Assembly (NCBI GenBank): GCA_021772675.1
Contig: JAJFLO010000502.1
Location: 1-60,231, forward strand
Direction: 5' to 3'
Origin: Verrucomicrobiota bacterium
GTDB lineage: Bacteria; Verrucomicrobiota; Lentisphaeria; JABSQK01; JAJFLO01
Length of the DNA stretch: 60,231 nucleotides
In this document: piece after piece, positions 1 through 7,089 of the stretch
How positions within the stretch are numbered: the first letter of the stretch is position 1
How the letters are laid out: every line of letters begins with the position of its first letter
The notes under the pieces: generated by a model
Seen by the model: only the letters and a program-made list of their open reading frames with translations
Database searches by the model: none
Told to the model about the DNA's origin: nothing
Position numbers and translations under genes: made by a program

Positions 1-163
1 ACTCACATTTTAGGTTTCATTTTTGATTTGTTAAAGTAACTCGGCCATTCCTGGCTGAGATGCCTTGTGATTTGCGCAGCCAGGAATGACCGCGTTACTC
101 AGTTTTGATTGCAAGTTAACCATATTTGAATAACAAATCAAAAATAAAACCTAAAATGTGAGT
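1..163. repeat. Palindromic MITE-like element with nested inverted repeats
   Basis: Bases 1-32 and 132-163 are inverted repeats matching at 31 of 32 positions. Inside them a second inverted pair (about 36-57 and 76-97, 20 of 22 matching) flanks a short loop. The element carries no coding capacity. The left end coincides with the window edge, so it may extend further or have a target duplication that cannot be seen. It is unrelated in sequence to the other palindromic families in this window. It lies downstream of dctM; bases 164-309 between them show nothing recognisable. Confidence 0.8.
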
Positions 164-309
164 ACATAGAAACCACCAGCTAATAATGTGAAATTTAATA
201 CTTGGTTTGGAACGGTAGTTGTTAGCCAAATTATCTGAGTAGTGGTTTTAGTTGGAAATCTTTGAGGAACCTTGACCCAGCCGCTTAAGTTCATCATGCC
301 CGGTCAACA

Positions 310-1617
310 CTAATTTCTAATAAATTCGGGCAGCCACAATGTGGTTTCGGGAAATTTTAGAATGATTATTAGAGCTATGACTTGAATGATAATGTATGGA
401 ATCACACCTTTATAAATATGCCGTGTCTTAATTTCAGGAGGCGCAACGCCTTTCAGATAAAATAATGCAAAACCAAATGGCGGGGTCAAGAAGGAAGTCT
501 GTAGATTCATGGCCATTAGTATACCGAACCAAATTGGATTAATATTCATTTTTACCAGGAGTGGCGTGATGACTGGCACGATTATGAATGTTATTTCAAT
601 GAAGTCGATAAAAAATCCTGCGATGAATACCACAACCATTGTCAAGAGCAAAAATGCCATAGGACTTAATTGAGCTTTCATAATTATGTTTGTAATGTAG
701 GTGTCACCTTCCATTCCTCTGAATACCAAACCCAACGCCGTTGCTCCCGCAAGGATAATGAATACCATACATGTAATGTGGGTTGTTTCGACCATAACAC
801 TTGTTAAGGTTTTTATATTCATTTTACCTTGGATGATGGTTAAAATTGACGCACCCAATGCGCCTACGGCTGCGGCTTCAGTTGGGGAGGCTAATCCAGC
901 AAATATTGATCCCAAAACACATAAAATCAGTACGGACGGTGGTACAAAGGCGTTTCCCAAACGCCGGATCATTGCTTTTCCCTTGAATTTCTCCAATTCA
1001 TCTGTAGGCATTGCCGGCACTAATTCTGGTTTAACAACGGCTAAAATAATGATCCACAAAATGTAGAGACCCAGAAGAATAAGTCCGGGAATTAATGCGG
1101 CCATAAAAAGGTCTCCGACAGAGACGTTTAATACACTTCCAAGTAGTACCAAAACAATACTTGGCGGAATGATTTGTCCTAAAGTACCCGAAGCTGAAAT
1201 TGTCCCAGCAGCAACCTCTGGACTATAACCACGTTTTATCATGGTGGGCATGCTTAATAGACCCATAGTTACAACAGTTGCTCCCACAATTCCCGTTGAT
1301 GCGGCTAATAGTGTACCTACGATTACAATTGATATTGCCAAACCGCCTCTCAGCTTCCCAAAAATCAACGCCATCGTTTCTAATAATTCTTCTGCAATTC
1401 CGGATCGTTCTAGCATTACTCCCATATAAACAAATAATGGTACAGCAATTAAGATGTAATTCGTCATGATTCCCCATATCCGTAACGGTAGAAAGGAAAA
1501 AAAATCCATTCCCAAACTGATCATTCCGAAAAATATCGCGACGCCGCCTAACGTAAACGCGACTGGATATCCAGCAAGTAAAAGAATAAATAATGTTAGA
1601 AATAAAAAAACAGGCAT
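310..1617 (-). CDS. dctM: TRAP transporter large permease subunit (DctM family)
   Basis: Large, roughly 12-helix membrane subunit of a tripartite ATP-independent periplasmic transporter, which moves a small organic acid or related solute using an ion gradient. The 435-residue protein starts MPVFLFLTLF and is hydrophobic throughout, with family-typical stretches such as LLAASTGIVGATVVTMGLL, SGTLGQIIPPSI and GLASPTEAAAVGA. The reading frame is open 67 codons further upstream, but that part lies inside dctQ in another frame. The ATG at 1617 gives normal family length and begins 2 bases after the dctQ stop, as expected for translational coupling. It forms an operon with dctQ. No DctP binding-protein gene is adjacent, so the substrate cannot be predicted. 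Confidence 0.93.
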   Translation of the reverse strand: MPVFLFLTLFILLLAGYPVAFTLGGVAIFFGMISLGMDFFSFLPLRIWGIMTNYILIAVPLFVYMGVMLERSGIAEELLETMALIFGKLRGGLAISIVIVGTLLAASTGIVGATVVTMGLLSMPTMIKRGYSPEVAAGTISASGTLGQIIPPSIVLVLLGSVLNVSVGDLFMAALIPGLILLGLYILWIIILAVVKPELVPAMPTDELEKFKGKAMIRRLGNAFVPPSVLILCVLGSIFAGLASPTEAAAVGALGASILTIIQGKMNIKTLTSVMVETTHITCMVFIILAGATALGLVFRGMEGDTYITNIIMKAQLSPMAFLLLTMVVVFIAGFFIDFIEITFIIVPVITPLLVKMNINPIWFGILMAMNLQTSFLTPPFGFALFYLKGVAPPEIKTRHIYKGVIPYIIIQVIALIIILKFPETTLWLPEFIRN

Positions 1618-1619
1618 GT

Positions 1620-2147
1620 TCAAGTCGAAGTATTTATTTTTTGGGGATTCAAAATAGTTTGTAGCGACTGAATTAACATTGATAACGCCTGTAGGAAGAG
1701 CAGGAAAAAACCGGTAGGAATAGCTGCTTTTAAGATATAACGAGCGGGTAATCCCCCTGGATTTGGTGATGATTCTCTCATTTGAAACGAATTGATGACA
1801 AAATCGCGTGCTGCCCATATGGCAACTAGAGAAAACGGGATAAGAAAAAGAAGTGTGCCGATGAGATTGATCCAGGCTTTTTGGCTGGTAGATAACTTCG
1901 CATATATTATATCAACCCGAACATGACGGTCATGCTTCAATGAATATGCTGCGCCCAGTAAAAATAGAAATCCAAAAATATGCCATTGAAGCTCCTGAAC
2001 GCCAACGTGACTTTTCCCTAATATATAACGGCTAAGGACATCATAACACACGACCAGAACTAACACAGACGTTAACCAGGATACACACTGACCGACAATT
2101 TCGTTTAACTTATCAATGCCAATTTTTAAAGAATTAAGGAAGTTCAT
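1620..2147 (-). CDS. dctQ: TRAP transporter small permease subunit (DctQ family)
   Basis: A 175-residue, four-helix protein that partners DctM in the inner membrane. It has the DctQ-like helix and loop GKSHVGVQELQWHIFGFLF followed by LKHDRHVRVDII, which matches the family pattern of an E-L-Q-W helix and a D-x-H-V-R-V-D loop. It is the first gene of the dctQM pair and its stop lies 2 bases before the dctM ATG. The expected preceding dctP gene is missing: the 590 bases upstream are occupied by inverted repeats. Regulation is not evident apart from a strong dyad at 2239-2300 upstream of the start. Confidence 0.88.
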   Translation of the reverse strand: MNFLNSLKIGIDKLNEIVGQCVSWLTSVLVLVVCYDVLSRYILGKSHVGVQELQWHIFGFLFLLGAAYSLKHDRHVRVDIIYAKLSTSQKAWINLIGTLLFLIPFSLVAIWAARDFVINSFQMRESSPNPGGLPARYILKAAIPTGFFLLFLQALSMLIQSLQTILNPQKINTST

Positions 2148-2238
2148 GATGGATTTTTCTAATGAATTGATTACCGTATGGGTTCGTTTTAAGTATACAT
2201 GAATTCATTGTCATACTATTTACAAATCGCATGCTTAG

Positions 2239-2300
2239 TAACATAGAGCTCCAAGTCGGCATATTCATTGGATTATTTACAGATTTGGAGGTCTATGTTA
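2239..2300. repeat. Dyad upstream of dctQ
   Basis: Bases 2239-2257 and 2282-2300 form a 19-base stem (17 matching) around a 24-base loop, beginning 92 bases upstream of the dctQ start. It could be an operator or mRNA leader structure for dctQM, or another miniature palindromic element. Given how many such elements occur nearby, the second reading is at least as likely. Confidence 0.55.
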
Positions 2301-2394
2301 TTTTTGAATTTGCCGATAATATATAAATTTAATTGGAGTAATCTTCGAGGCCGCTTAACGGACTTGAATAATTTAATACGAAACCTGGGTTGCC

Positions 2395-2483
2395 GGAAGT
2401 AGCAACTCCTTTTGGGGCGTGGCTGTGGTGCACTGCCCGGGAACACCGTTTCAGCTACACCCAGAAAGGGTATGCTACTTTTA
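2395..2483. repeat. Imperfect palindromic element
   Basis: About 27 bases at 2395-2421 are repeated in inverted orientation at 2456-2483 with roughly three quarters identity, enclosing a GC-richer centre (GGCTGTGGTGCACTGCCCGG). It directly abuts the next palindromic element at 2499. No coding potential is seen. Together with the neighbouring repeats it fills the dctQ-rfbA gap (2148-2739). Confidence 0.5.
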
Positions 2484-2498
2484 CCACAATTGAATTTG

Positions 2499-2699
2499 GC
2501 CTGAATAACTCATAAACTTTCGTAGTGAGGGTTATTAAACTGTGTGAGATCAATGAGTTATGAATTTTATCCGAGTACAGGAGTCGTGTTGAAAATCTGC
2601 CGTGGTGGAAACTATTTCGAACCCGGATAATTTTATAACCCATTGATATCGCATAATATTATGGCTCGTAATAAAAAGTTTATGAATTATTCAGGTTAG
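2499..2699. repeat. Family A palindromic repeat, copy 1
   Basis: The ends read CCTGAATAACTCATAAACTT and AAGTTTATGAATTATTCAGG, an inverted repeat. A second inner inverted pair (GTTATGAATTTTATCCG / CGGATAATTTTATAAC) lies around 2558-2640. It is closely similar to 59405-59584 and more distantly to 5444-5616 and 59886-60065. It has no transposase and sits 40 bases before rfbA. The common termini and TA at most ends suggest mobilisation in trans by a TA-targeting (IS630/Tc1-like) enzyme; that is inference. Confidence 0.85.
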
Positions 2700-2739
2700 A
2701 ATCATATATGAAATTTCTTAAGTTTAAAAGGAGTAGACG

Positions 2740-3612
2740 ATGAAAGGAATAATACTGGCCGGTGGATCAGGTACGCGGTTATATCCCATCACAAAAGCCG
2801 TAAGCAAACAATTGCTTCCGGTTTATGACAAACCGATGATTTATTATCCATTAACGGTTTTAATGCTTGCGGGAATACGGGATATACTAATTATATCCAC
2901 ACCGACAGATTTGCCTTGCTACAAACAATTGTTTAAAAATAGCGATGATATTGGCATTAAACTGTCGTATGCAGAACAGCCAAGACCAGATGGGCTTGCG
3001 CAGGCCTTTATCATAGGTGAAGAATTCATTGGAGATTCATCTGTATCTTTGGTATTAGGCGATAATATTTTTTATGGTGATGGTTTGACAAAGATGCTTC
3101 GACATGCAGCCAGTATAGATACGGGAGCGACAGTTTTCGCTTATCATGTCAAAGATCCTGAGCGATATGGCGTCGTTGAATTTGATAAAAATAGGTGCGC
3201 CATAAGTTTGGAGGAGAAGCCTGAAAATCCAAAATCAAATTATGCAGTAACCGGTTTATATTTTTATGATAATCAAGTGGTCGAATTTGCAAAAAATTTA
3301 AAACCATCCGCTCGAGGGGAGTTAGAAATAACTGACTTAAACCGGTTATATTTGAACCAGAATCAGTTAAGTGTTGAAATACTAAACCGTGGTGTGGCCT
3401 GGTTAGATACGGGAACCCATAGTTCATTACAAGAAGCTTCGACGTTTATAGAAGCCGTAGAAAAAAGGCAGGGATTGAAAATCTCATGCATTGAGGAAGT
3501 TGCCTATAGAATGGGCTATATTGATTCAGATCGGCTTGTTGATTTAGCCAGCCAGCTTGGGAAAAATGAATATAGTCAATATTTATATGACATCGCTAAA
3601 TTTTCAGTATGA
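2740..3612 (+). CDS. rfbA: Glucose-1-phosphate thymidylyltransferase (RmlA/RfbA)
   Basis: Makes dTDP-glucose from dTTP and glucose-1-phosphate, the first step of dTDP-rhamnose and related deoxysugar synthesis for surface polysaccharide. The 290-residue length is normal. The nucleotidyltransferase signature [11 protein letters not shown] is at residues 6-16, and the metal-binding Asp is in [10 protein letters not shown] (D108). [19 protein letters not shown] and [10 protein letters not shown] are further RmlA hallmarks. The start is well placed behind AAAAGGAG (2726-2733), six bases from the ATG. rfbC follows 439 bases downstream on the same strand, interrupted by an inserted palindromic element. 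rfbB and rfbD are not in the window, so the pathway is only partly encoded here. Confidence 0.97.
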   Translation: MKGIILAGGSGTRLYPITKAVSKQLLPVYDKPMIYYPLTVLMLAGIRDILIISTPTDLPCYKQLFKNSDDIGIKLSYAEQPRPDGLAQAFIIGEEFIGDSSVSLVLGDNIFYGDGLTKMLRHAASIDTGATVFAYHVKDPERYGVVEFDKNRCAISLEEKPENPKSNYAVTGLYFYDNQVVEFAKNLKPSARGELEITDLNRLYLNQNQLSVEILNRGVAWLDTGTHSSLQEASTFIEAVEKRQGLKISCIEEVAYRMGYIDSDRLVDLASQLGKNEYSQYLYDIAKFSV

Positions 3613-3754
3613 CTTAAAGCGATCTTTGGTTTGGTCAAAAAAAATAAATTTCCTGCTAAATACGTGAAAGCACCCGAAAAAAATTTAATGGGGTTAGTCC
3701 GAAAAATATCGAACAAATTCAATAAATACTTTGTGTGTCTTTTAGCGTGTTTCT

Positions 3755-3761
3755 GGGAGAG
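3755..3761 (+). promoter_or_regulatory. Probable ancestral rfbC ribosome binding site, now displaced
   Basis: GGGAGAG is followed by TTAAAATTATG. If the 278-base element at 3772-4049 and one TTAT copy are removed, this site lies 8 bases before an ATG that continues directly into the rfbC reading frame. In the present sequence it precedes only a 17-codon ORF that runs into the element. Confidence 0.6.
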
Positions 3762-3769
3762 TTAAAATT

Positions 3770-3823
3770 ATGAGCCTCTTGCAAAAGTATATTTTAGCCG
3801 CGTTGAGAGCGCATGTTCGTTAG
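3770..3823 (+). CDS. 17-codon ORF created by element insertion
   Basis: The ATG at 3770 uses A and T from the target-site copy and G from the element. It keeps the good upstream GGGAGAG site and reads 17 codons into the left end of the element before TAG. It is probably a by-product of the insertion, but it could be translated and act as an accidental leader ORF for rfbC. There is no evidence that it is a functional protein. Confidence 0.2.
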   Translation: MSLLQKYILAALRAHVR

Positions 3824-4049
3824 GTTTGTCAGATGTTCAATTACGTGCATACCAAAAAGTATGTATTGATTTATCATCTGACAAAAATGACGACCATCCG
3901 TCGCAACCCTCTGGGCGACAGTCTCTTTTGGCTCACAGTCAATTTTGAGAAGTGGGTACGATGCGTATGCATCTCACTTAACTTCTCAAAATCACCTGTG
4001 CATCCAAAATAGAATGACGCGCGGCCAAATATACTTTTGCAAGAGGCTC
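3772..4049. mobile_element. MITE-like element inserted in the rfbC start codon
   Basis: The terminal inverted repeats start GAGCCTCTTGCAAAAGTATA and end TATACTTTTGCAAGAGGCTC, extending to about 30 bases. Direct copies of TTAT flank the element at 3768-3771 and 4050-4053, the footprint of a transposition event. Inside are two further hairpins: TTGTCAGATG...CATCTGACAA (about 3817-3885) and ATTTTGAGAAGT...ACTTCTCAAAAT (about 3942-3992). There is no ORF of note. Excising the element plus one TTAT restores an uninterrupted ribosome binding site, spacer and ATG for rfbC. Confidence 0.85.
4041..4046 (+). promoter_or_regulatory. Replacement ribosome binding site supplied by the element
   Basis: AAGAGG in the right terminal repeat of the inserted element lies 5 bases before the rfbC ATG at 4052. 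It is the only Shine-Dalgarno-like sequence in position, so the element end itself probably now serves as the rfbC ribosome binding site. This is inferred from sequence and spacing. Confidence 0.55.
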
Positions 4050-4051
4050 TT

Positions 4052-4615
4052 ATGATTAAAATTCAAACAGATTTACCCGGTGTATTAGTTCTTGAGCCCA
4101 GAGTTTTTACCGACGACCGAGGCTTTTTCATCGAGACCTTTCAGAGTCAACGCTATAAAGAATATGGAATAAATTATTCGTTTGTACAGGATAATATCTC
4201 AGAATCAATGCGTGGGACATTAAGGGGATTGCATTACCAATATCCTCATAGTCAGGGAAAGCTTATCCAGGTTATGGCTGGAAGTGTATTCGATGTTGTT
4301 GTGGATATACGTCGTGGATCACCCGTATTTGGTAACTGGTTTGGTACTGAAATTTCGGCAGCTAATAAACGCCAGCTCTGGGTACCTCCGGGTTGTGCTC
4401 ATGGTTTCTGTGTTACCTCAGACGCCGCCATATTCCACTATAAATGTACCGATTTTTATAGTCCACAGTCTGAACATACCATTAAATGGAATGATGAAGA
4501 TATTGCGATAGACTGGCCAGTTTTTGATCCAGTTGTTTCTTCAAAGGACGCAATTGGCTTGAAATTGAAGGACATGTCAGAGGAGAATTTGCCTGCTTTC
4601 AACGATAAAAAATAA
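4052..4615 (+). CDS. rfbC: dTDP-4-dehydrorhamnose 3,5-epimerase (RmlC/RfbC)
   Basis: Cupin-fold epimerase of the dTDP-rhamnose pathway, acting after RmlA and RmlB. The 187-residue length is normal. Family motifs are DDRGFFIETF (21-30), GTLRGLHYQ with the catalytic His (H61), VDIRRGSPVFG (85-95) and LWVPPGCAHGF (109-119). ATG 4052 is preferred over an in-frame TTG at 4037, because the five extra codons would come from the transposon-like end. The gene shares a strand with rfbA but is separated from it by the inserted element, so expression may depend on read-through across that structured RNA. No rfbD follows. Confidence 0.96.
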   Translation: MIKIQTDLPGVLVLEPRVFTDDRGFFIETFQSQRYKEYGINYSFVQDNISESMRGTLRGLHYQYPHSQGKLIQVMAGSVFDVVVDIRRGSPVFGNWFGTEISAANKRQLWVPPGCAHGFCVTSDAAIFHYKCTDFYSPQSEHTIKWNDEDIAIDWPVFDPVVSSKDAIGLKLKDMSEENLPAFNDKK

Positions 4616-4623
4616 AAACTCTT

Positions 4624-4748
4624 TAGCCTGATTAATTCATGCGATTCGTCACGAGAGCACTTAACTCGCTCATAATAAATTGAGTTAATCAGCTTATTTG
4701 AGCAGAGATTAGGGCTCGCAGCAGAATACTGATGAATTATTCAGGTTA
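4624..4748. repeat. Family B palindromic repeat, copy 1
   Basis: Begins TAGCCTGATTAATTCATGCG and ends GATGAATTATTCAGGTTA. In reverse complement it matches 6502-6680 along its whole length, except that the other copy carries about 54 extra bases in the middle. The outer 16 bases are shared with family A, so both probably use the same mobilising enzyme. The two family B copies flank the SprA-like gene in opposite orientation. Confidence 0.82.
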
Positions 4749-4940
4749 GCCCGTGAAATACGCGAAATGACGCGAAAAGAATGTATTCTTTGCAACAGAT
4801 CTAAATCATGAATAATCTTGATTTTGCATATAATGTTAATAAATCAGAACTTCTATTACACTTTTTTGTGTGTTTCGCAGGCTAAAATAGTTATCTGTAT
4901 GACAGCGGACTAGTGAAATTACATGGGTGTTTAAAATAAA

Positions 4941-5028
4941 AATAGCAGGTTGAAGGGGCTCTGTTTTTCGATAAGATAAGATTTTGCAATCCCGAAGCGA
5001 TTATTTGACAGAGGTTCATTCCTGCTAT
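4941..5028. repeat. Imperfect inverted repeat
   Basis: AATAGCAGGTTGAAGGGGCT at 4941-4960 is echoed in inverted orientation by GAGGTTCATTCCTGCTAT at 5011-5028, with several mismatches. It is likely a decayed palindromic element. Evidence is limited to the dyad. Confidence 0.35.
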
Positions 5029-5307
5029 GCTTTATTATACCAGCATATGGCATGCCGAATTTAATGTAAATTTGGAAATGTTCGTAAATTATCTTTGAAT
5101 AGCCAATAAACTATTTTGAAATAATTTTCAATCGTTAAGGTTATTGATTTTTAGGTGTTCCAATTTGTCGCTTTTTTCAACCTAAATATTTCATTTTCGG
5201 GCAATTTGTCAGTTTTGAAGACATGGGCAAATACAAGAGAGCTTGTAACCATTCACATATGATTTAGTATTCAGAATTGACAGTTGTAATAAATCAAAGT
5301 AAGAAGC

Positions 5308-5347
5308 GGCAATATCTCTAATCAGCGATATGGGGCCGGTTTTTTTC
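5308..5347 (+). terminator. Possible Rho-independent terminator
   Basis: A bulged hairpin (CGGC and ATATC pairing with GATAT and GCCG) is followed by a run of seven T. It points along the plus strand but lies about 700 bases beyond rfbC, with no gene between. It might therefore end a long rfbC transcript or an unrecognised small RNA, or be coincidental. Confidence 0.35.
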
Positions 5348-5443
5348 TATTTTAATTCGCGACAGCTGACACGCAGAAACTATCCTCTATGGACCGTTAT
5401 CTTTTATCTTGCATCACTCAAGTTATTTGTGGGACGCCATACT

Positions 5444-5616
5444 GGCCTGGATTATGCATAAAGTTTTGTGATGAGAGTTATTAGATTGCGTGAAATCAAT
5501 GAGTCCTGAATATTATTCGCGTGCAGAAATAGTGTTGAAAATCCGTCGTGGTGGAAACTGTTTCGAACTCGTTGATATTATGACTCGTGATTGAAAGTTT
5601 ATGAATAATCCAGGCC
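5444..5616. repeat. Family A palindromic repeat, copy 2 (variant ends)
   Basis: The ends read GGCCTGGATTATGCATAAAG and CTTTATGAATAATCCAGGCC-like, an inverted repeat. Internal blocks such as GTGTTGAAAATC and GTCGTGGTGGAAACTGTTTC match 2499-2699. It shares its GGATTATGCATAAA terminus with 59886-60065, so it belongs to a diverged subgroup. It lies between the terminator-like hairpin and the 3' end of the SprA-like gene. Confidence 0.78.
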
Positions 5617-5677
5617 AGGTCCAAGACAAAACCGTACGAATTAGTCAGGTTGTCGTTTTACTCTTTTCTACTGCCCA

Positions 5678-6442
5678 CTATTCACCGTTGTTTTTCCTCT
5701 TTTCTTCACTATCCTTTTTCTCTTCATATCCTTCTTCATCATTGGATTCTTCCTGACTCTCCTCCGCTTTTTCTACACTAAGCTCATGTCTGGCTTCAGC
5801 AAGTTTATTCATAGCTTTTGATGCAACGGAAATATCTTGAGATGATGGCTCTGCTGGAGCCATCGCCGCAGCAAGAACTGAGGCCATCTTTGTTACTGTT
5901 TCTTCTGGCGTTGCCTCTTGCCCTGTGTCTATATTTACATGACCACCGACGGCATATTGTTGTCCATCGGGACCTGTCTGATAAACAAATGCAGGACCGC
6001 CAATTGCGTTGCCACCTGACGCTGCAAGATGAGCATTTTCATGACTTCTGACTTCCTGATCACGAGCCTTCAATTCTTTTACCTGTTTCTTTTCATCAGT
6101 TGAGAGTTTACCTGATTGCTCTTTATTTACGCTCACATCTTCTGCATTGACATTATCCAAATTGTAATCTGGTTTTATTTTATCATTCTTTACTATTGAT
6201 TTAGAACTATGCTGTCTTTCAATTTCTTCACGGACTTCGAATTCAATAATTCGAGATTGCAGTTCATGGATAGAATGTACTGAATTATTAGAGAAATTTG
6301 ATTCTGTACTTTTTGGAGGTTGTGTCGTTTTTAAATTTGAATCTTCTTTGCTATCTGGAAAATCAGAGGAGTGGCTTGAAACAGATTGGCTACCATATTG
6401 AGGATTTATCTGTGATGATGGAATTACTTGAATTTCTGTCAT
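5678..6442 (-). CDS. SprA-related putative metalloprotease
   Basis: 254-residue protein with a low-complexity Ser/Asn/Glu-rich N-terminal half and a Glu/Lys-rich tail. Between them (residues about 115-222) is a conserved core with ELKARDQEVRSHENAH, then YAVGGHVNIDTG and KMASVLAAAMAPAEPS. This matches my recollection of the SprA-related / CJM1_0395 putative metalloprotease family. HENAH at 134-138 is an HExxH zinc motif, so metal-dependent peptidase activity is plausible but not proven for this family. There is no signal peptide or membrane segment, so it should be cytoplasmic. It is monocistronic and flanked on both sides by family B repeats. Its function in the cell is unknown. Confidence 0.8.
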   Translation of the reverse strand: MTEIQVIPSSQINPQYGSQSVSSHSSDFPDSKEDSNLKTTQPPKSTESNFSNNSVHSIHELQSRIIEFEVREEIERQHSSKSIVKNDKIKPDYNLDNVNAEDVSVNKEQSGKLSTDEKKQVKELKARDQEVRSHENAHLAASGGNAIGGPAFVYQTGPDGQQYAVGGHVNIDTGQEATPEETVTKMASVLAAAMAPAEPSSQDISVASKAMNKLAEARHELSVEKAEESQEESNDEEGYEEKKDSEEKRKNNGE

Positions 6443-6501
6443 AGTTGAACCTACACGTTAAATTATTGATAACGGATTGTTGTTCTCTTGAGTCAGTATT
6501 T

Positions 6502-6680
6502 AGCCTGAATAATTCATCAGTATTCTGCTACGAGCTCTAATCTCTGCTCAAATAAGCCGATTAACTCAATTTTACATCTCAGTGAATGAAAATTCACTTT
6601 CACCGTGAAATTTTCTCTAATCAATTTATTATGAGCGAGTTAAGTGCTCTCGCGACGAATCGCATGAATTAATCAGGTTA
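6502..6680. repeat. Family B palindromic repeat, copy 2 (with nested insertion)
   Basis: Reverse-complement counterpart of 4624-4748, with the same termini (TAGCCTGAATAATTCATCAG ... TGAATTAATCAGGTTA). Relative to that copy it carries about 54 additional bases near the centre, themselves a dyad (GTGAATGAAAATTCAC and similar). These are bounded by a repeated ATTGA-like pentamer (TCAAT/CAATT on the plus strand), which suggests a nested insertion. The rest of the 6443-7089 gap shows nothing beyond this element and the giant gene's leader. Confidence 0.8.
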
Positions 6681-7089
6681 GGACTATCAGTTTATAGGTG
6701 CAGGCGATTTTATTAGCCAAATGTCTCTGCCGTTCATCAAAATGAATTTTCTCCTGGCATTTGCGTCTGACACCCAAAATCTGAAATTAAAATACTGAGA
6801 CCGGCTTCTACCACCCTGGCTTTATCGGCAAAGAAATACGGATATTTAGACGAAGTTAGTTTTTTTTACTGATTTTTATTTAAACTGAGCTATTTCAAAT
6901 ATAAACTTTATATATTAGTTTATAGATATTCAGAGTAGATCCCTTAAAAAAGGACTAATTATCCCACTTGAGCGAAATATTTGTGGGGTCCATTGTGTCA
7001 AAAATTGACGAAACTCATGCTGACTCATCACGATTATAATCGCATTGAATGGGCAGTATGGCACTGTAGTTAAAAGGAACCATACTACC

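Larger units (their letters stand above)
4616..5677. other. Non-coding stretch filled with palindromic elements
   Basis: About 1 kb with no convincing gene. It holds a family B element (4624-4748), an imperfect inverted repeat (4941-5028), a terminator-like hairpin (5308-5347) and a family A element (5444-5616). Between them (4749-4940, 5048-5300) the sequence is AT-rich and shows nothing recognisable. Confidence 0.7.

Noticed and set aside
1618-1818. N-terminal extension of DctM to 1818
   Set aside because: It would overlap dctQ by about 200 bases; the extra residues match nothing, while the ATG at 1617 gives the normal family length and coupling.
5678-6442. SprA-like gene as part of a gliding or type 9 secretion system
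   Set aside because: The name similarity is misleading: the protein is small, cytoplasmic and carries only the HENAH core, unlike the very large outer-membrane SprA.
7059-7074. Sigma-54-like promoter (TGGCAC-N5-TTAA) just before the giant gene
   Set aside because: The -12 half lacks the required GC, and initiation would fall after the ribosome binding site.
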